Notes: generated by a model not told the origin, from the letters alone. A stretch of DNA of 64,000 nucleotides from Aristolochia californica (GCA_029961685.1 JARWKL010000003.1:16168884-16232883), one strand, 5' to 3'. Positions 51,659 to 63,056 are shown, counted from the first letter of the stretch. A program made the numbers and translations.

Positions 51659-52690
51659 TTAAAAAAATGTGACATCCCTTGACACAAGTAAACACTGAAG
51701 AGTGAGATTATAACAAACATAACCCTTTTGTGTACGAGAGTATCCTAGAAAGATACACTTGATAGATTTAGGATCAAGTTTACTGTGTATTGGGGAGGAA
51801 ATATGGACAAAATATTGACACCCGAAGATTTTCAAGGGCAGTGAAAACGAATCATCATTTGGTAACAATATAGAGTAAGGAGATTTATTACCAAAAATAG
51901 AAGATGGTAGACAATTTATAAGAAAGCATAAGGACTGCATGAGACCAATAAAAGTATGGAACTTTCATGGCATATAATAAACCTCAAGCTACTTCAAGAA
52001 TATGACTATTTTTCCATTTGGCTACACTATTTTGGTGAGGAGTGTAAGGTCATGATGTTTGATGGATAATGCCATTTTCTTGACAAAAAGAGTCAAGTTC
52101 TTTGGAAATGTATTCCTTGGCATTATCAGATCGAAGTATTTTTATGTTCTGACCAAACGGAGTGAGTACCATAGCATGAAAAGACTTAAAAATCAATGGT
52201 ATTTAAGAACGTTCCTTAAATAGAAACAACCAAGTGGTATGAATGAATTCATCAATAAATGTAATAAAATACTTGACTTGATAAATATTTGAGATGCTCA
52301 AGGGTCCCCATACATCAGTATGAAATAATGAAAATAGAGTAATACTTTTGACTTCAAGATGAGGTGAGTATGTACTCTTTCGATGTTTACTCAGTTGACA
52401 AACTTCACAATTAAACTCAGACCTGACTTTAAGAGTAGGAAACATATAATGAAGAGATTGTGAAGATGGATGCCCCAACCAGTTGTGCGATAGCCTTGTC
52501 TCATTTTCACTAGTGGAAAAAATATCTATTTTTGGCACATCCAAGTAGTATAGCTCTCCTTGTTAACGACCTCTACCAATCACCTGCTTTGTTATAAGAT
52601 TTTGAAATACACACGAAGTGGGTGAGAAGATGATAGAGAAATTAAAATACTTTGTCAACTAACTAACTGATAACAGGTTCAAAGGGAAGG
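51659..52690 (-). pseudogene. I integrase
   Basis: Reading leftward: pre-integrase LSHNWLGHPSSQSLHYMF and CEVCQLSKHRKSTYSPH, then HTDVWGPLSISNIYQVKYFITFID (52544-52203). A broken stretch follows with the RSDNAKEY and AEWKN-type regions, then 51940-51659 with FGCQYFVHISSPIHSKLDPKSI and FLGYSRTQKGYVCYN. Frame breaks lie near 52200 and 51950. Confidence 0.85.
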
Positions 52691-53416
52691 TAGGAACAAA
52701 TAGAATATCAGTCAACGAAAGTGGATCCTTTCCCTTGAACCTTGGTTTGAGAACCGTTAGCTATGGTAACAAACTTGTGTGAAAGACACGGAGGTACAAA
52801 ATGTAATAAATGTCTATTACTTGTAAGATGCCCAAAGGCTCCTGTGTCAATTATCCAGGATGAAGATAAGCAGAAAGCATACCTGAAGTAATAGTGGCAG
52901 CAACATTTAATGAGGAACTTGGAGAAGAACCCATCATTTTATGAAACAACTCATATTATTCATCAGTGATTTTTTTGTTTTCAGTTGATTTTGTGGGCTG
53001 ATCCTCCTTTGTATCACTTACCAAGGCTTGATTAGCCTTTGTCAAGTTGAGTTGTTGTTGGCATTATAACATATTTCTCTATAGTGACCATTTTTTCCAT
53101 AGTAACTCCTTTTCTTGCAATAACATGTATCGATAGTGTGGCCATATCTCCTACAATGAGTGCATTCTTTCCGCAATTTTTCCATGCTTTTGATTAGGCA
53201 ACTAATCACAATGGTACCATTTCTTAACCATTTGTTAGAAAAAATATCTTCTTGATCAAAAGGTGGTCCACGGTTGGTGAGATGTCCAAGTAGGTCCTTT
53301 GTTATAAGAAACCTCTGAACCGATGTGGACCAACTCATAAAATTTGATAGCCTTTGTAAGAGTATTATGGTAATTATGAGTATATTACCTTTGCTACTCA
53401 CATTTTATTTAGCCAT
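52691..53416 (-). pseudogene. I gag and protease
   Basis: The start codon in the family position is ATG at 53416-53414 (ATGGCTAAATAA), so a stop follows after two residues. The gag frame is otherwise open (53401-53042): SWSTSVQRFLITKDLLGHLTNRGPPF. It passes directly from KSMEK to LRKECTHCRRYGHTIDTC, a zinc knuckle, so the middle of gag has been deleted in frame. A second knuckle is damaged (CYCKKRSYYGKNGHYREIC). The protease remnant lies at about 52690-52900. Confidence 0.82.
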
Positions 53417-53944
53417 AATAGGCACTTCAATGAAAATAATTATCCAAAAAATTCTAATCAAAATATCCAAGTAGTATTCTTCAAACAACTTGGTGCATGG
53501 AGAAATTTAGCATTGACGCCAAATAATCATTACTCTGATTTTTTTTCTGAGTAAATAACCACTCATAATAGACTTAATATCAATCCTCTATATGAGGGGA
53601 ATCTTTTTCCCACGAAAAAAAATAATAATTTTTCAACAATCTGATCATGGACTAGAATCGGTTGATAGAAATTTCAAACTGACAAAATTACTTTGATAGC
53701 TTCTTCTAGATCAAGAGACATTCATATCCACAATCTCATAAGATGAAAAGCATTCACATACTCATCTTTAAATCATCTTATAAATCTGGAAACCAGTAAC
53801 ATGAAGTAATAAAAAAATAATGAAGAAACTTATCTCACGCTTTTTTATCTTCCTTCACAGGGAGCCTTGTATGAGTGGAATTGATCATATCTTCTTAGAG
53901 CATTCCTTTTGATGTAGGGATCTAAATTTAATGCTCTAATACCA

Positions 53945-54527
53945 TGTTGAATTTATGATCCCTTTTCCAATATTCCGAGCAAGGGAAGAGAGAAAGAAAA
54001 AGGAGAAAAGGGGAAAAAGGCTCTCGGGTAGAGAGAAGATGAGAAGAGGAACAAGGTATGCGCCATGTAAGAGAGAGAGATTTACTTAAGAGAGAATTAT
54101 AGAACTTGATTAATTCTGAATTAAAATACCACTATTTATAGTAGAGGAAGTGATAGAGTCCTTATACAATTAACCTTTCAATCTCCTAATTATATTCCAA
54201 CTCTAACTCTCTAAGATAAGTCTATCATGAAAGGATACCACAACCTAATAAAGTTCTAATATTAGTTGAACTATAACTCTTCTTCAAGAACGTGGACACA
54301 AGGGAGGAGGACAGTTCATGGCCTTCTCCTAGTGGGTCCCATGTGATCTTCCAGCTCGTGGTATCTTTGTGGATGCCACTTGATCTTCAAGTCTTCTAAC
54401 TCATTTCAGTTTGCGCTTCTTATCTTCTTTACTCATGCTAGATTGGGTGAGGACTCTTCTTGGCATCCCACATCCTCATGGTGGGTCCCACCAGCTTGTA
54501 CACCATGGTGGGTCCCACATTGTAACA
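53945..54527 (-). repeat. I 5' LTR (583 bp)
   Basis: Plus-strand ends are TGTTGAATTTATG (53945) and CCCACATTGTAACA (54527), so it has intact TG/CA ends in element orientation. A TATA box (ACTATAAATAG on the minus strand) is at about 54130. Confidence 0.92.
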
Positions 54528-56150
54528 TTCTCCTTTTGTTTTTGGCCCACAATATGATACTCATCCCATTAACTTGCGAAAAGAACCCAGAACTTCCACT
54601 AGGCCCTCTACTTCTCACCCCATATCCAATTTTGTATCCCACCATCGTTTACCCCCTTTATGTTGTCAATTTATTTCATTGATCTCCTCCATATTAGTCC
54701 CACAATCCTATCAGGAGGCTCTAAAAAATCCAAGGTGAAAGGTGGCAATAGACGAAGAAATGCAGGCACTATATGAAAATCAGACATGGGCTCTAGTTCC
54801 TCTTCCATCAAATAAGAAACCTATCGATTGCAAGTGGGGTTTTACAGTGAAAAATAATTCGGATGGGTCCGCTGCTCATCTTAAGGCTAGCTTCATTGCC
54901 AAAACAAACTTGGTACATATTTTATTATCTCTGGCTGTTAATTCTTCCTGAAAGGTATATAAGGTTGATTTGAAAAATACTTTTCTTAATGGGGATATCA
55001 AGGAAAAAATTTATATGCATCAACCACATGGTTATGTGGTTGAGGGGGAGTCGGTATATCGATCGAAGAAATCCCTTTATGGTTTGTAACAGTCTCCTCT
55101 AGCATGGTTTGAAAATTTTAGCCAAGCCCTCATACGGATTGGATTTCATTGATATTCAATAGATCACTCCATATTTATTAAAAATACACCTAAAGGCAAG
55201 GTAAATTTGGCAGTATAAGTTGATGATATTATTTTAATAGGTAGTGATCCCGAGGGCATCCTAGAAACCAAGGAAAAAATATGTGCAGAATTCAGAACAA
55301 AAGATCTTGGACTACTTAAATATTTTTTGGGTATTGAAGTACTATAGTCTAGACATGGGATTGTACTATCCCAAAGGAAGTATGTCCTTGAGTTACTGGA
55401 GGAGACAAAAATGATGGAGTGTAGACCAACAAAAACCCCTATGGAGTCAAATACAAAATTATGTGCAGGTACTGGAGAAGATAAGGATATTGGAAAATAT
55501 AATTGACTTTTAGGAAAACTTATTTATCTCTGTGTAACAAGACCAGATATATCATATTCAGTAAGTGTGGTAAGTCAATACATGCACAAACTACAACTCA
55601 GTCACTAGCAAGCCCTAGAAAGAATTGAAAGGAACTCCTGGAAGAGGGCTTCTCTATAAGAACCACTGTCACTTCAACATAGAAGGATTCTCAGATGCAG
55701 ATTGGGCTGGAGCCCCGGATAATAGAAAATCTACTTCGGGATATTATACAATGATTGGAGGGAACTTGGTTACATGGAGAAGCAAGAAACAAAATGTAGT
55801 TACACGATCTAGTGCAGAAGCACAGTATAGAGCCATGGCACACACAGTTAGTGAGCTTCTGTGGATCAGATCCCTTCTCACTAAACTAGGATTTTATAAA
55901 GAAGCTCCTATGGATCTATATTGTGATAATTAGATAACAATACATATCACATCAAATTTGGTCTTCATGAGAGAACAAATCACATTAAAGTAGACTGCCA
56001 CTTCATATGAGAAAAATTTCAAACCGGCACATTATCTCTCAAACATATATATTCACAGAGCCAACTTACAAACATTCTCACCAAACTAGTCACTCATAAG
56101 ATCTTGTCCACCATTTGCAGCAAGCTGGGCGATGTTTTCTCACCTAGCTT
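54528..56150 (+). pseudogene. J linker, reverse transcriptase and RNase H
   Basis: Linker (about 54540-54720) continues to RT: IDEEMQALYENQTWALVPLPSNKKP, CKWGFTVKNNSDG, then a deletion of the [10 protein letters not shown] segment (the frame passes from FIAK directly to TNLVHILLSLAVNSS). A DLKNTFLNGD motif follows, then YGL-stop-QSP, and a stop in place of the Tyr in YVDD (about 55215-55230). RNase H is well kept at 55625-55933 (GFSDADWAGAPDNRKSTSGYYTMIGG, SSAEAQYRAMAHTVSELLWIRS, YCDN), then stops, and ends with HIKVDCHF-like sequence. Confidence 0.86.
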
Positions 56151-56159
56151 GAGGGGGAA

Positions 56160-56811
56160 TATTACAATATGGGACCCACCATGGTTGCACGAGTTGGTGG
56201 GACCTACCATGAGGTCATGAGATGCCAAAAAGAGTCATCACACGAGCTGGCATGAGTTGGAAGATTTGAAGATCAAGTGAGACCCACAAAGAGACCACAA
56301 GTTGGAATCCTTACAACATGAGTTGGAAGATTTGAAGATCAAGTGAGACCCACAAGAGACCACAAGTTCGTATCCTTATCACATGAGTTGGAAGATCAAG
56401 TGGGACCCACAAAGATGACCATGAGCTGACATCTTTATCCTATGGTCACGTACTCATAGAAGAGTTTTAGTTTGAGTTATGTTAGTCTTCTAATTATGTT
56501 GAGTTATTTTATTATGATAGACTTATCTTTAAGAGTTATATTTTGAATGTAATTAGGAGAAGGTAGTTTAATTGTACTTGGACTCTACTACTTTCGTCTA
56601 CTATAAATAGATGTGATTTTACTTGGAAATAAATCATCAAAGTGAATTAGTTATCCACTTCTCTCTCGCGAAGAGTTCTTCCCTTGCCTAAACTCTCTCT
56701 TATTTTTTTTCTCTTATATCTTCTCTACTCGAGAGCTCTCTCTCCCTTTAATTTTCTTTTTCCATTTCTCACCTTGCTCAAAATATCAGTAAAGGGGTCC
56801 TAAATTCAACA
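56160..56811 (+). repeat. J 3' LTR (652 bp)
   Basis: It starts TATTACAATATGGGACCC and ends CCTAAATTCAACA. The first part has repeated GGGACCCACAAAGA blocks like F and H. The second part (56440-56610) has TTTGAGTTATGTTAGTC, TTATCTTTAAGAG and TATAAATAG, matching the N2/N4 LTRs. So this LTR links the copia family to the non-autonomous N family. Confidence 0.9.
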
Positions 56812-57005
56812 CCCACCCTCTTCTTTCAAAGTCGTCCCTAGCCTTTCTCTTTTCTCCCAAGCTCTCTCGAGCTCCATCTCCCTTTTAGACTTCTCTCTTC
56901 TTCCCTCTTCTCTTCCTTTGTCCTCTCTTTTCTTCTCTTCTTCTTATTCCTCTCCTCTCTCTCACCCTCTTCTTGAGGACCTTATCATGCGATCCTAAAT
57001 CCAAC
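56812..57005 (+). repeat. K 5' LTR tail
   Basis: It is a pyrimidine-rich segment ending GCGATCCTAAATCCAACA at 57005, next to the primer-binding site. Its upstream part is missing; it directly abuts the J 3' LTR end. The same tail recurs at 59409-59489. Confidence 0.8.
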
Positions 57006-57017
57006 ATGGTATCAGAG

Positions 57018-58100
57018 CATTGGGTTTAGGATCTCAACATTAAGGTGGTGATTAGGATGTTTTTATCAAGCTTCATGTGTTGGTGAAGCAAAGGCTTAAA
57101 TGATAAGTGATTTTTTTCTCCTTCATGAGATGTTTTTAATAATATATTGATCTTATCAAGAGGTTTCCTGATATTTACTTCTTTGGATAAAATATTCATG
57201 GTTCATCTCATGCATGAAAATGTCTTGAGCTTGGTTTAGTTTTCATGCAAAAGAATGCTCAGTTTGAGCTTATGTTGGATTATCATAAGTTCAAATTTCT
57301 CTCTTAGAGAAACATATGTTGGAAGAAGTTTTTCTTGTCCTCTTAATTTATTTGAGTATTATTATGATCAAATTATGATTAAATTCATTCAAGACCAGTT
57401 TATATTGCTGTTTGCATGTTTTACTCTCTAAAGAGCTCAGTAGAGGTTGATTTTTTGGATATCGAGAGAAGTAGTTTTTGAAAAAGGTTCTAGCATCTTC
57501 TTGCAGGATTTTATTGATCCTTGATATCTTCTATTGGTGGTGCTATCCTCTGGAGTATCTTACCTAAAAAAATCAAGGAGAAAAGAGTAAGATTTGGTTG
57601 TGATTTCAATCACAAATCTGGCACACTTGCATAGAATGAAAGTTTCCTTCCTCCTTAAAGCCGGCGCCCTTGAAGACTGTGATCATATCTTATTGTGATT
57701 GATCTATGTTAAGGCTTCCTCTATTCATTTATTCTCTGGAATTTCGTCCTAAATCAGTTAGGAAAACAAAAGGCAAGTCAAAGATTGTGATATTATCTTG
57801 CTAGTTGGCACAAGTGCCTAGAAGGCAAGTTTCCTTCTTTAAGAAAATCTTCTAAGTTGTCAAACATCTCTCGAGATTTCTCTTGCTGGTATAATTCCTT
57901 CTTAGTTAAGAAAGATTGTGAATGAATTTTACAAGAGTTGAATGAGCATGAGAATTTGAAAAGATCAGATATTACTTGCTTGGTTTGGTTTGAAATTTGT
58001 GCTTGGCTCAGTTTTTTGGCTTGGTTCTTTTTCTCTTCTCCGTTGCGTCAATTGTTTTGGTTCAAATTGATAAACCAAGTGTTTTGAATATTTTCTAGTA
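57018..58100 (+). other. K leader region
   Basis: This is a 1-kb non-coding stretch between the primer-binding site and gag. No ORF over 60 codons is seen and no homology to the N-family leader modules is apparent by eye. Confidence 0.6.
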
Positions 58101-59408
58101 ATGGGAGAAGATTATGTGAATTTTTTAAAGTAATTTGTTAAAAATTATCACAATACCCTTGAGAGGGTGGTCAAATTACTTGAGTTGGGCTTAATTGGTT
58201 AAGAGAGTCCTTATCGTTAGATATCTCGTAGGAAATTTGTCTAAACCATCTCCACCCATAGATGAAGTTGGTAGTTCCTATGTCGAAAGGCTTAAGAATG
58301 ACACACTTTTCATAAGTTCGTTCATTAACAGCATGGAGAAACATCTGGCTAACAATGTTGTCCACCTTGAGACAACAATGCAAATATGGGACACTTGCTT
58401 CAAGTTGTATTCAACCACCAAAAATTTAAAAAAATTATATGATGTATTTCTGAATATGTTTACTACAAAACAAGGAGATAACCTATATGAGTTCTTGGCT
58501 AGATTCATAGGGTTAATTTAGGAATGGAAAATTTCTCAACCCCTATCAACCGATATATCTATTCAAGAAAAAAAAAGGGAGGCCTTAGTTGCTGCTATCT
58601 TATTGTTCACTATTAAGCCATATCTTGAAGTGGCCAAAATTCAGCTACTTAGTACCTTTGCAATTCCATCATTCGATGACAGCAGTACAACTCTACTATG
58701 AATACCATATTCTTCATTTACCTCTCATACTGAGGTATCATCGGCTATGTACTCAGGAAATAGGGGTACATCTTCTGCCTCTCGAAGATGCGTTAGAAAT
58801 TATAAAGGCCGAGCAAGAGGAGGTAGAAATGGTTCTAGTCCTTCAAGATCAGACAACCAGTTATGCACTCACCATGGTGGACTGAACCATCTAGTGAAGA
58901 CCTATTGAAAGCTTCATGGCAAACCAGACTAGGTCACTGCCAACCAAGCCTCGGTTATGAATGAGAAGCATACTGCCCAATCTGAGTCACAACAAGGAAA
59001 GCAGACTCTAATTGATGATGATTATGACCTCTTACAAAGGATGAAAACTCTGATGGTATCTCCTCCATCTTCTCCAACACCTTCCACTACTCTACTACCA
59101 CTATTACTTTAGGTATGCTTTCGGCCACTTCCTCCTCTTCATCGTGGATTATCGACTCAAGGGCCTCCGAGCATCTTACATGTAAAAAGAATCTGTTACA
59201 TTCTATATCTCCATGTCTACCAAGTAAGTTTATTACCATTACCGACGGATCCCAAACCAAAGTTCTTGTGAAGGGATCCTCTCTTGTTAAACCATCTCTT
59301 CCACATACCGATGTCTTATTTGTCCCTCAATTTCCTTTAAACTCGTTATCTTTCAACCAGTTAATCAAGCATTTTAATTGCTGCATCACTTTCTCACCTT
59401 CTTCCTGT
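58101..59408 (+). pseudogene. K gag and protease
   Basis: Gag begins at ATG 58101 (MGEDYVNFLK, then a stop). The main frame, 58195-58521, has VKRVLIVRYLVGNLSKPSPP, INSMEKHLANNVVHLETTMQIWDTC and FTTKQGDNLYEFLARF. After further shifts a knuckle remnant is CTHHGGLNHLVKTY (the second Cys is His). The protease is at 59115 onward: SSSWIIDSRASEHLTCKKN, with DSG changed to DSR, then FITITDGSQTKV and DVLFVPQFPLN. It ends at the deletion joint at about 59408. Confidence 0.85.
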
Positions 59409-59489
59409 CTTTTCTTCTCCTCTTCTTCTTCCTCTCCTCTCTCTCTCACCTCTTATCGAGGACCTTATCATGGGATCCTAAATCCAACA

Positions 59490-60740
59490 AGTACAAAGCT
59501 TAACATTCAGCTTCATCAGTGCATCAGCTAGCTTACATCTAAGCATTCCTGTTTCTTGCAATTGATCAAGAACACATTTTCTTTGTGATATAACAATGCC
59601 ATGGTTGGACTAGAGTACTTCTATTCCCAAGAAATATTTGAGAAGGCCCACATCTTTTATTTGGAACTCTTTGTTTAAATCTTCCTTGACTTGTTGAATG
59701 CCAATATGATCACTACCAGTGGTAATGATATCATGAACATAAACTGACATGAGTATCTTCCCTCGGTTGGTGTTTTTAGTGAATACTGAGTTATCACTTT
59801 CACACATTTTGAATCCAAGATGAGTAAAAACTGTGATAAACTTATCAAACTCATGAGTATCTTCCCTCCATTGGTATTTTTAGTGAATACTGAGTGATCA
59901 CTTTTACACATTTTAAATTCAAGATGAGTAACAACTTTGATAAACTTATCAACCTAGCTTTTTTTTTAACTCGTAGAGTTTGTCCCAGTTAACCACATAA
60001 CCAAGTGGTTGCATCATATAGGCCTCTTCTATTAAGTCACCATTTAAGAAGGCATTTTTAACATCCAACCGATATAAAATCAATTGAAATTAGCAACAAA
60101 AGATAAAAGAACTCGAATTGAATTCATTTTGTCCACTGGAGAAAAGGTCTCATAAAAGTCAATACCATCTGGATTTGGCAATTCAATATCCCTTAGCAAA
60201 TAACCACGCTTTATATTTGGCGATGTTGCCATCTAGATTATACTTCAGCATAAACACCCATTTACAACCAATGGCTTTCTTAGCGGTTGGATGAGTAGTC
60301 AAGTCCCATGTAGAGTTGTTATGCATGGCTTGGATCTCATCATCCTGTCAGAGTGGTTCCGTCCACTCTTGTTAGAGTTTGTGGACAAAACATAACTGGA
60401 GAAAAGGAAGGAGAACTTACCTTATGCATAACGTTGCTCATCATGCTGAAACTAGTGATCAACATAACATTTGGCTTGGGCATTCTTGTAGAGTGTGTAA
60501 AATCAATAGGAGAATATGGTAAGAAGTATGATTGATGTTCAAAGAATGTAAAATAAGTGGAAATAAAAGTTTTCTAGAGGGTTGGGGGAGTAACACACGT
60601 CCTTTTTTATTTTTAGAATTCCCCCAAAAAATTACATTTAACCGCTATGGGAGAGAACTTGTTTTGTGGAGGGCCTAAATGATGAACAAAGGATGCAAAA
60701 CCAAACACATGTGGTGGTAATGAAATTTTTTTATTTTTAG
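59490..60740 (-). pseudogene. Copia O, integrase C-terminus to RT
   Basis: Reading leftward from 60740: integrase C-terminus (FGFASFVHHLGPPQNKFSPIAVKC, about 60710-60620), linker (about 60540-60370), RT start (EIQAMHNNSTWDLTTHPTAKKAIGCKWVF, about 60335), DGIDFYETFSPVDKMNSI (about 60150), a [29 protein letters not shown] region (about 60070-59990), and KILMSVYVHDIITTGSDHIGIQQVK, where YVDDI reads YVHDI, so a catalytic Asp is lost. It ends near GLLKYFLGIEVL at about 59610 and the SRN-type region to 59490. A 104-bp tandem duplication adds a frameshift. No RNase H or LTR is attached. Confidence 0.83.
59748..59955 (-). repeat. 104-bp tandem duplication in O RT
   Basis: CATGAGTATCTTCCCTC begins at 59748 and again at 59852. 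The two copies share GTTTTTAGTGAATACTGAG-like and CCAAGATGAGTAA-like blocks, with about ten differences. Each encodes the segment from KFITVFTHLGFKMCESDNSVF to the start of YVHD. A 104-bp unit is not a multiple of three. Confidence 0.9.
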
Positions 60741-60744
60741 GACT

Positions 60745-61519
60745 CCGTGGATTTAGCTCCTGGAGAAAAAGAGAGAGGGAAACAAGAAAGAGGTAATAGA
60801 CTTGTGTCCTAACCCTCTCCTGAAGCTCAATTTATAGATTAATAAATTTACAATACTACAAAAATACCCCTAAAATTTAATCTAATTATATCAATGCAAT
60901 CTTTATGAGATGACTCTTTATTTACCCTCATGCCATCACCGTGTAGGCCTTCTCCTTGGTCTGTGGGTCTTTAGGCCATCTTCCACCTCTCTTGGATGTG
61001 TGGGCCTTCTTTGGTCTGTGGGCTTGAGCCCTTCGTCTAACACACTTGGACATGTGGGCCTTTTGTTATGAACCCAATAGCAGGCCGAGTCATGCAACGA
61101 TGTTGTGGCTCAGTCAATTACTTTGGCTGAGTCAGTTACTTAATCATTAAGTTTCTTAGTTGTTAAGTTACTTAGTCAGTAAGTTAAGTCAATTACTTAG
61201 TCATTAAGTTTATTTACTTTAAATGCCATAGAGGGGCAAATTTGTAATTTTCTCTTGAACCCTGTGGACATGAACCCTATTTAGAGGGGAAATGGAATGA
61301 AAGAAAAGAAGTCTGAATTTAGGTTAAACAAAGGGTCTTGAGTTCTCCTAAATGAGCTCGAGGGTGTATGTTCTCCTTAACGAACCTAGGGTTTTCTAGC
61401 TTCCCTTCGACTGGATTTTCTTCTCTTCGCTTCTCTTCTTCTTCACTACGAATCGATGTGTTAGATCCGGGACTGTAACACCTTCCTTGGTCATGTGGGC
61501 TTGAGCCCATTTTCCAACA
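60745..61519 (-). repeat. L 3' LTR, interrupted
   Basis: Leftward it starts TGTTGGAAAATGGGCTC and carries the same three roughly 54-bp U3 units as the LTR at 1059-1557 (the second begins TGTTAGACGAAGGGCTC, at about 61042). A TATA box (CTATAAATTG on the minus strand) lies at about 60825. The left boundary near 60745 is uncertain. A solo LTR of another family occupies 61074-61480. Confidence 0.65.
61074..61480. repeat. Solo LTR of another family (407 bp)
   Basis: It reads TGTTATGAACCC...GGGACTGTAACA, with inverted TGTTA/TAACA ends. It is flanked by CCTTT on the left (61069-61073) and CCTTC on the right (61481-61485), a target duplication with one mismatch. Removing it restores the GGGCCTTCCTTGG motif of the host LTR. 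The interior is rich in TTACTTAGTCATTAAG-type degenerate repeats (61110-61220). Orientation cannot be decided. Confidence 0.8.
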
Positions 61520-62330
61520 CTCCCCCTCAAGCTGGGGGTGTGAGAACATCATGATTGCCTAGTTTGCCATAAATGATGTATAGGATCTTCCCATATAAAA
61601 CGGTAGTTCATCATATCTTCCAACACTCCCCCTCAGGCTGGTGGTCTCTATGTTCTTTTGCATAATATAAGAGAGAGTAAAAATACTCCTAGCCATAAGA
61701 CGTCGCTCCATACTCTAGTCAAATGGTCATAGTCAAAAATAATATCTGCTCAATTTCATAGGTGAAAAAGTAGCCCTACTGTGGGGCACAAAGTCCACAC
61801 TTTCTCAGGGTAGCTAAAAAAATCATCTCTTGGGTGAATAATAGACTTGACTCACGCTGGATGCTGGGTACACCCCTATTCTCTGTAGGGAGTGGATCTA
61901 TAGGCATTGCTTAGAAGTGTAGTAATAAACTCCTCCATCACGGTGTCCAAACACCGGGCACTGACTTTCAAATGGTAGGAGTAAAAATACCAAGTAAGGT
62001 GATTAAAAGGTATTCACCAAAAGATAATATTCTAGGGCCACCATGTGCTTTCTTTTTCATTAAAATAACTAATGCTGACAATAATCAACAATTGAGAAGT
62101 CCATCTTCAATAATATTGTCTCAATCAAAGAGACATAATAGCAGCAGCTGAAACGGGTTTGGGTCCAAATAACACGTACCAAATAATGAAAATCCTTAAA
62201 AATGACCCATAAAATAATCCGCAGATAGTCCATCACTAAATAAGGTAGTTGCACCAAATAATATGCTTGAACCAAGTAATAAGCTGCCAATACATCAAAA
62301 TAATAATTCATTCAGAGACAAGGAGCCAAG

Positions 62331-63056
62331 TCAAGCTGAGTCAGCTATCAGACCAATATAGCTGAGTCGTGGGAGAAATAGGTATATAACTTGGGACCTA
62401 GACTCTTTATAACTGAGGCAATAAGAAAGTGGGCTGAGTTAGATTGTTCCAGTGGAATTGACCCATTGAGTTGACTCAGTCAATAACTCGAGTTGATAGA
62501 TTAATTCGGAGGGTAACTGAGGGAAGTTGCTCGTTTGCTGGGTTGACTTGGCTGAATCCGGCCTAAGTCTCGGCAGGCATTGAATTAAAATCCGGCTACC
62601 TACCTTGGTGGATTTGAATTTCAAAATAGTGTCATCTTCCTCCAAACAGCGTGGGACAACAATCAGCCGGGTCCTTCATCTCCGGAATGGCAGAGGAGTT
62701 TTCGAAAAAAATCAGCTAAAAGATCCAGCAAAATTATCTCACGCTAGTGAAGGAGACTGCCACAAGCTTTCCGAACAGAGATAAATCCTAAGAGGAATTT
62801 CTGAATGGGGGAGGTTCAAATGTATTTTCGTAAGCAGAAGATCAATCAAGAGTTGATAGATTATCAACCAGCGGTTTCTGCGACAGAGAAAAATAGTCCA
62901 ACGATCAAGCCAGCGAAGGAGACGAGCAAAACTTCCAAAAAACAACAACTTAGTAAGCAATTTACAGGCAAACAACGTAATTGACTCGGAGTCTCAGAGT
63001 ACCAGTGGAGAGACAGCGTTGAAATCCTGGTAGTAGTAAATCTTCTCGGATTACCA
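62331..63056. other. Unassigned region rich in GAGTCA motifs
   Basis: No gene is recognised. The first 270 bp carry several GACTCA/GAGTCA-type motifs, such as CTGAGTCAGC and TTGACTCAGTC, which also occur in the solo LTR at 61085-61140. The minus-strand ORFs at 62439-62645 and 62739-62975 match nothing I know. Some of 62700-63056 could be the 3' UTR or flank of the RPS6 retropseudogene. Confidence 0.45.

Larger units (their letters stand above)
50694..54527 (-). mobile_element. Copia I, 5' two-thirds, minus strand
   Basis: I reads leftward: 5' LTR (54527 to 53945), primer-binding site TGGTATTAGAGC (53933-53944), leader, gag, protease, integrase, linker and RT, cut in the palm domain near 50712. 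The rest of RT, RNase H and the 3' LTR are missing. Its LTR end at 54527 sits in the linker of copia J, so I was inserted in J. The 5' part of J and the 3' part of I were then lost together, bringing H next to I. Confidence 0.86.
54528..56811 (+). mobile_element. Copia J, 3' half
   Basis: J starts abruptly in the linker at 54528, at the edge of copia I, and runs through RT, RNase H, a polypurine tract (GAGGGGGAA, 56151-56159) and a 3' LTR (56160-56811). Its gag, protease, integrase and 5' LTR are missing. It belongs to the F/H family. Confidence 0.88.
56812..59489 (+). mobile_element. Copia K, internally deleted
   Basis: K has the tail of a 5' LTR (56812-57005), primer-binding site TGGTATCAGAGC (57006-57017), a long leader, gag (58101), zinc knuckle remnant and protease. 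At about 59408 it is joined to the last about 80 bp of its own LTR (59409-59489, ending GATCCTAAATCCAACA). Integrase, RT, RNase H and the rest of the 3' LTR are gone. Confidence 0.85.
60745..62330 (-). mobile_element. Element L, N-family non-autonomous LTR element, partial
   Basis: In element orientation (leftward), an N-type interior (62330 to 61520) leads to a polypurine tract (CTTGAGGGGGAG, 61520-61531) and a 3' LTR (61519 to about 60745) that is interrupted by a solo LTR (61074-61480). The interior has the same landmarks as N2 and N4: a second LTR edge (TTCCAACACTCCCCC, CA at 61625), CATAATATAAGAGAGAGTAAAAAT, and CAAAGAGACATAATAGCAGCAGCTG (62128-62152). The primer-binding site and 5' LTR are not found. 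L was inserted in copia O. Confidence 0.75.

Noticed and set aside
54380..54682. A 100-residue plus-strand ORF
   Set aside because: It runs across the end of the copia I LTR into the J linker, so it is a chimera of unrelated sequence.
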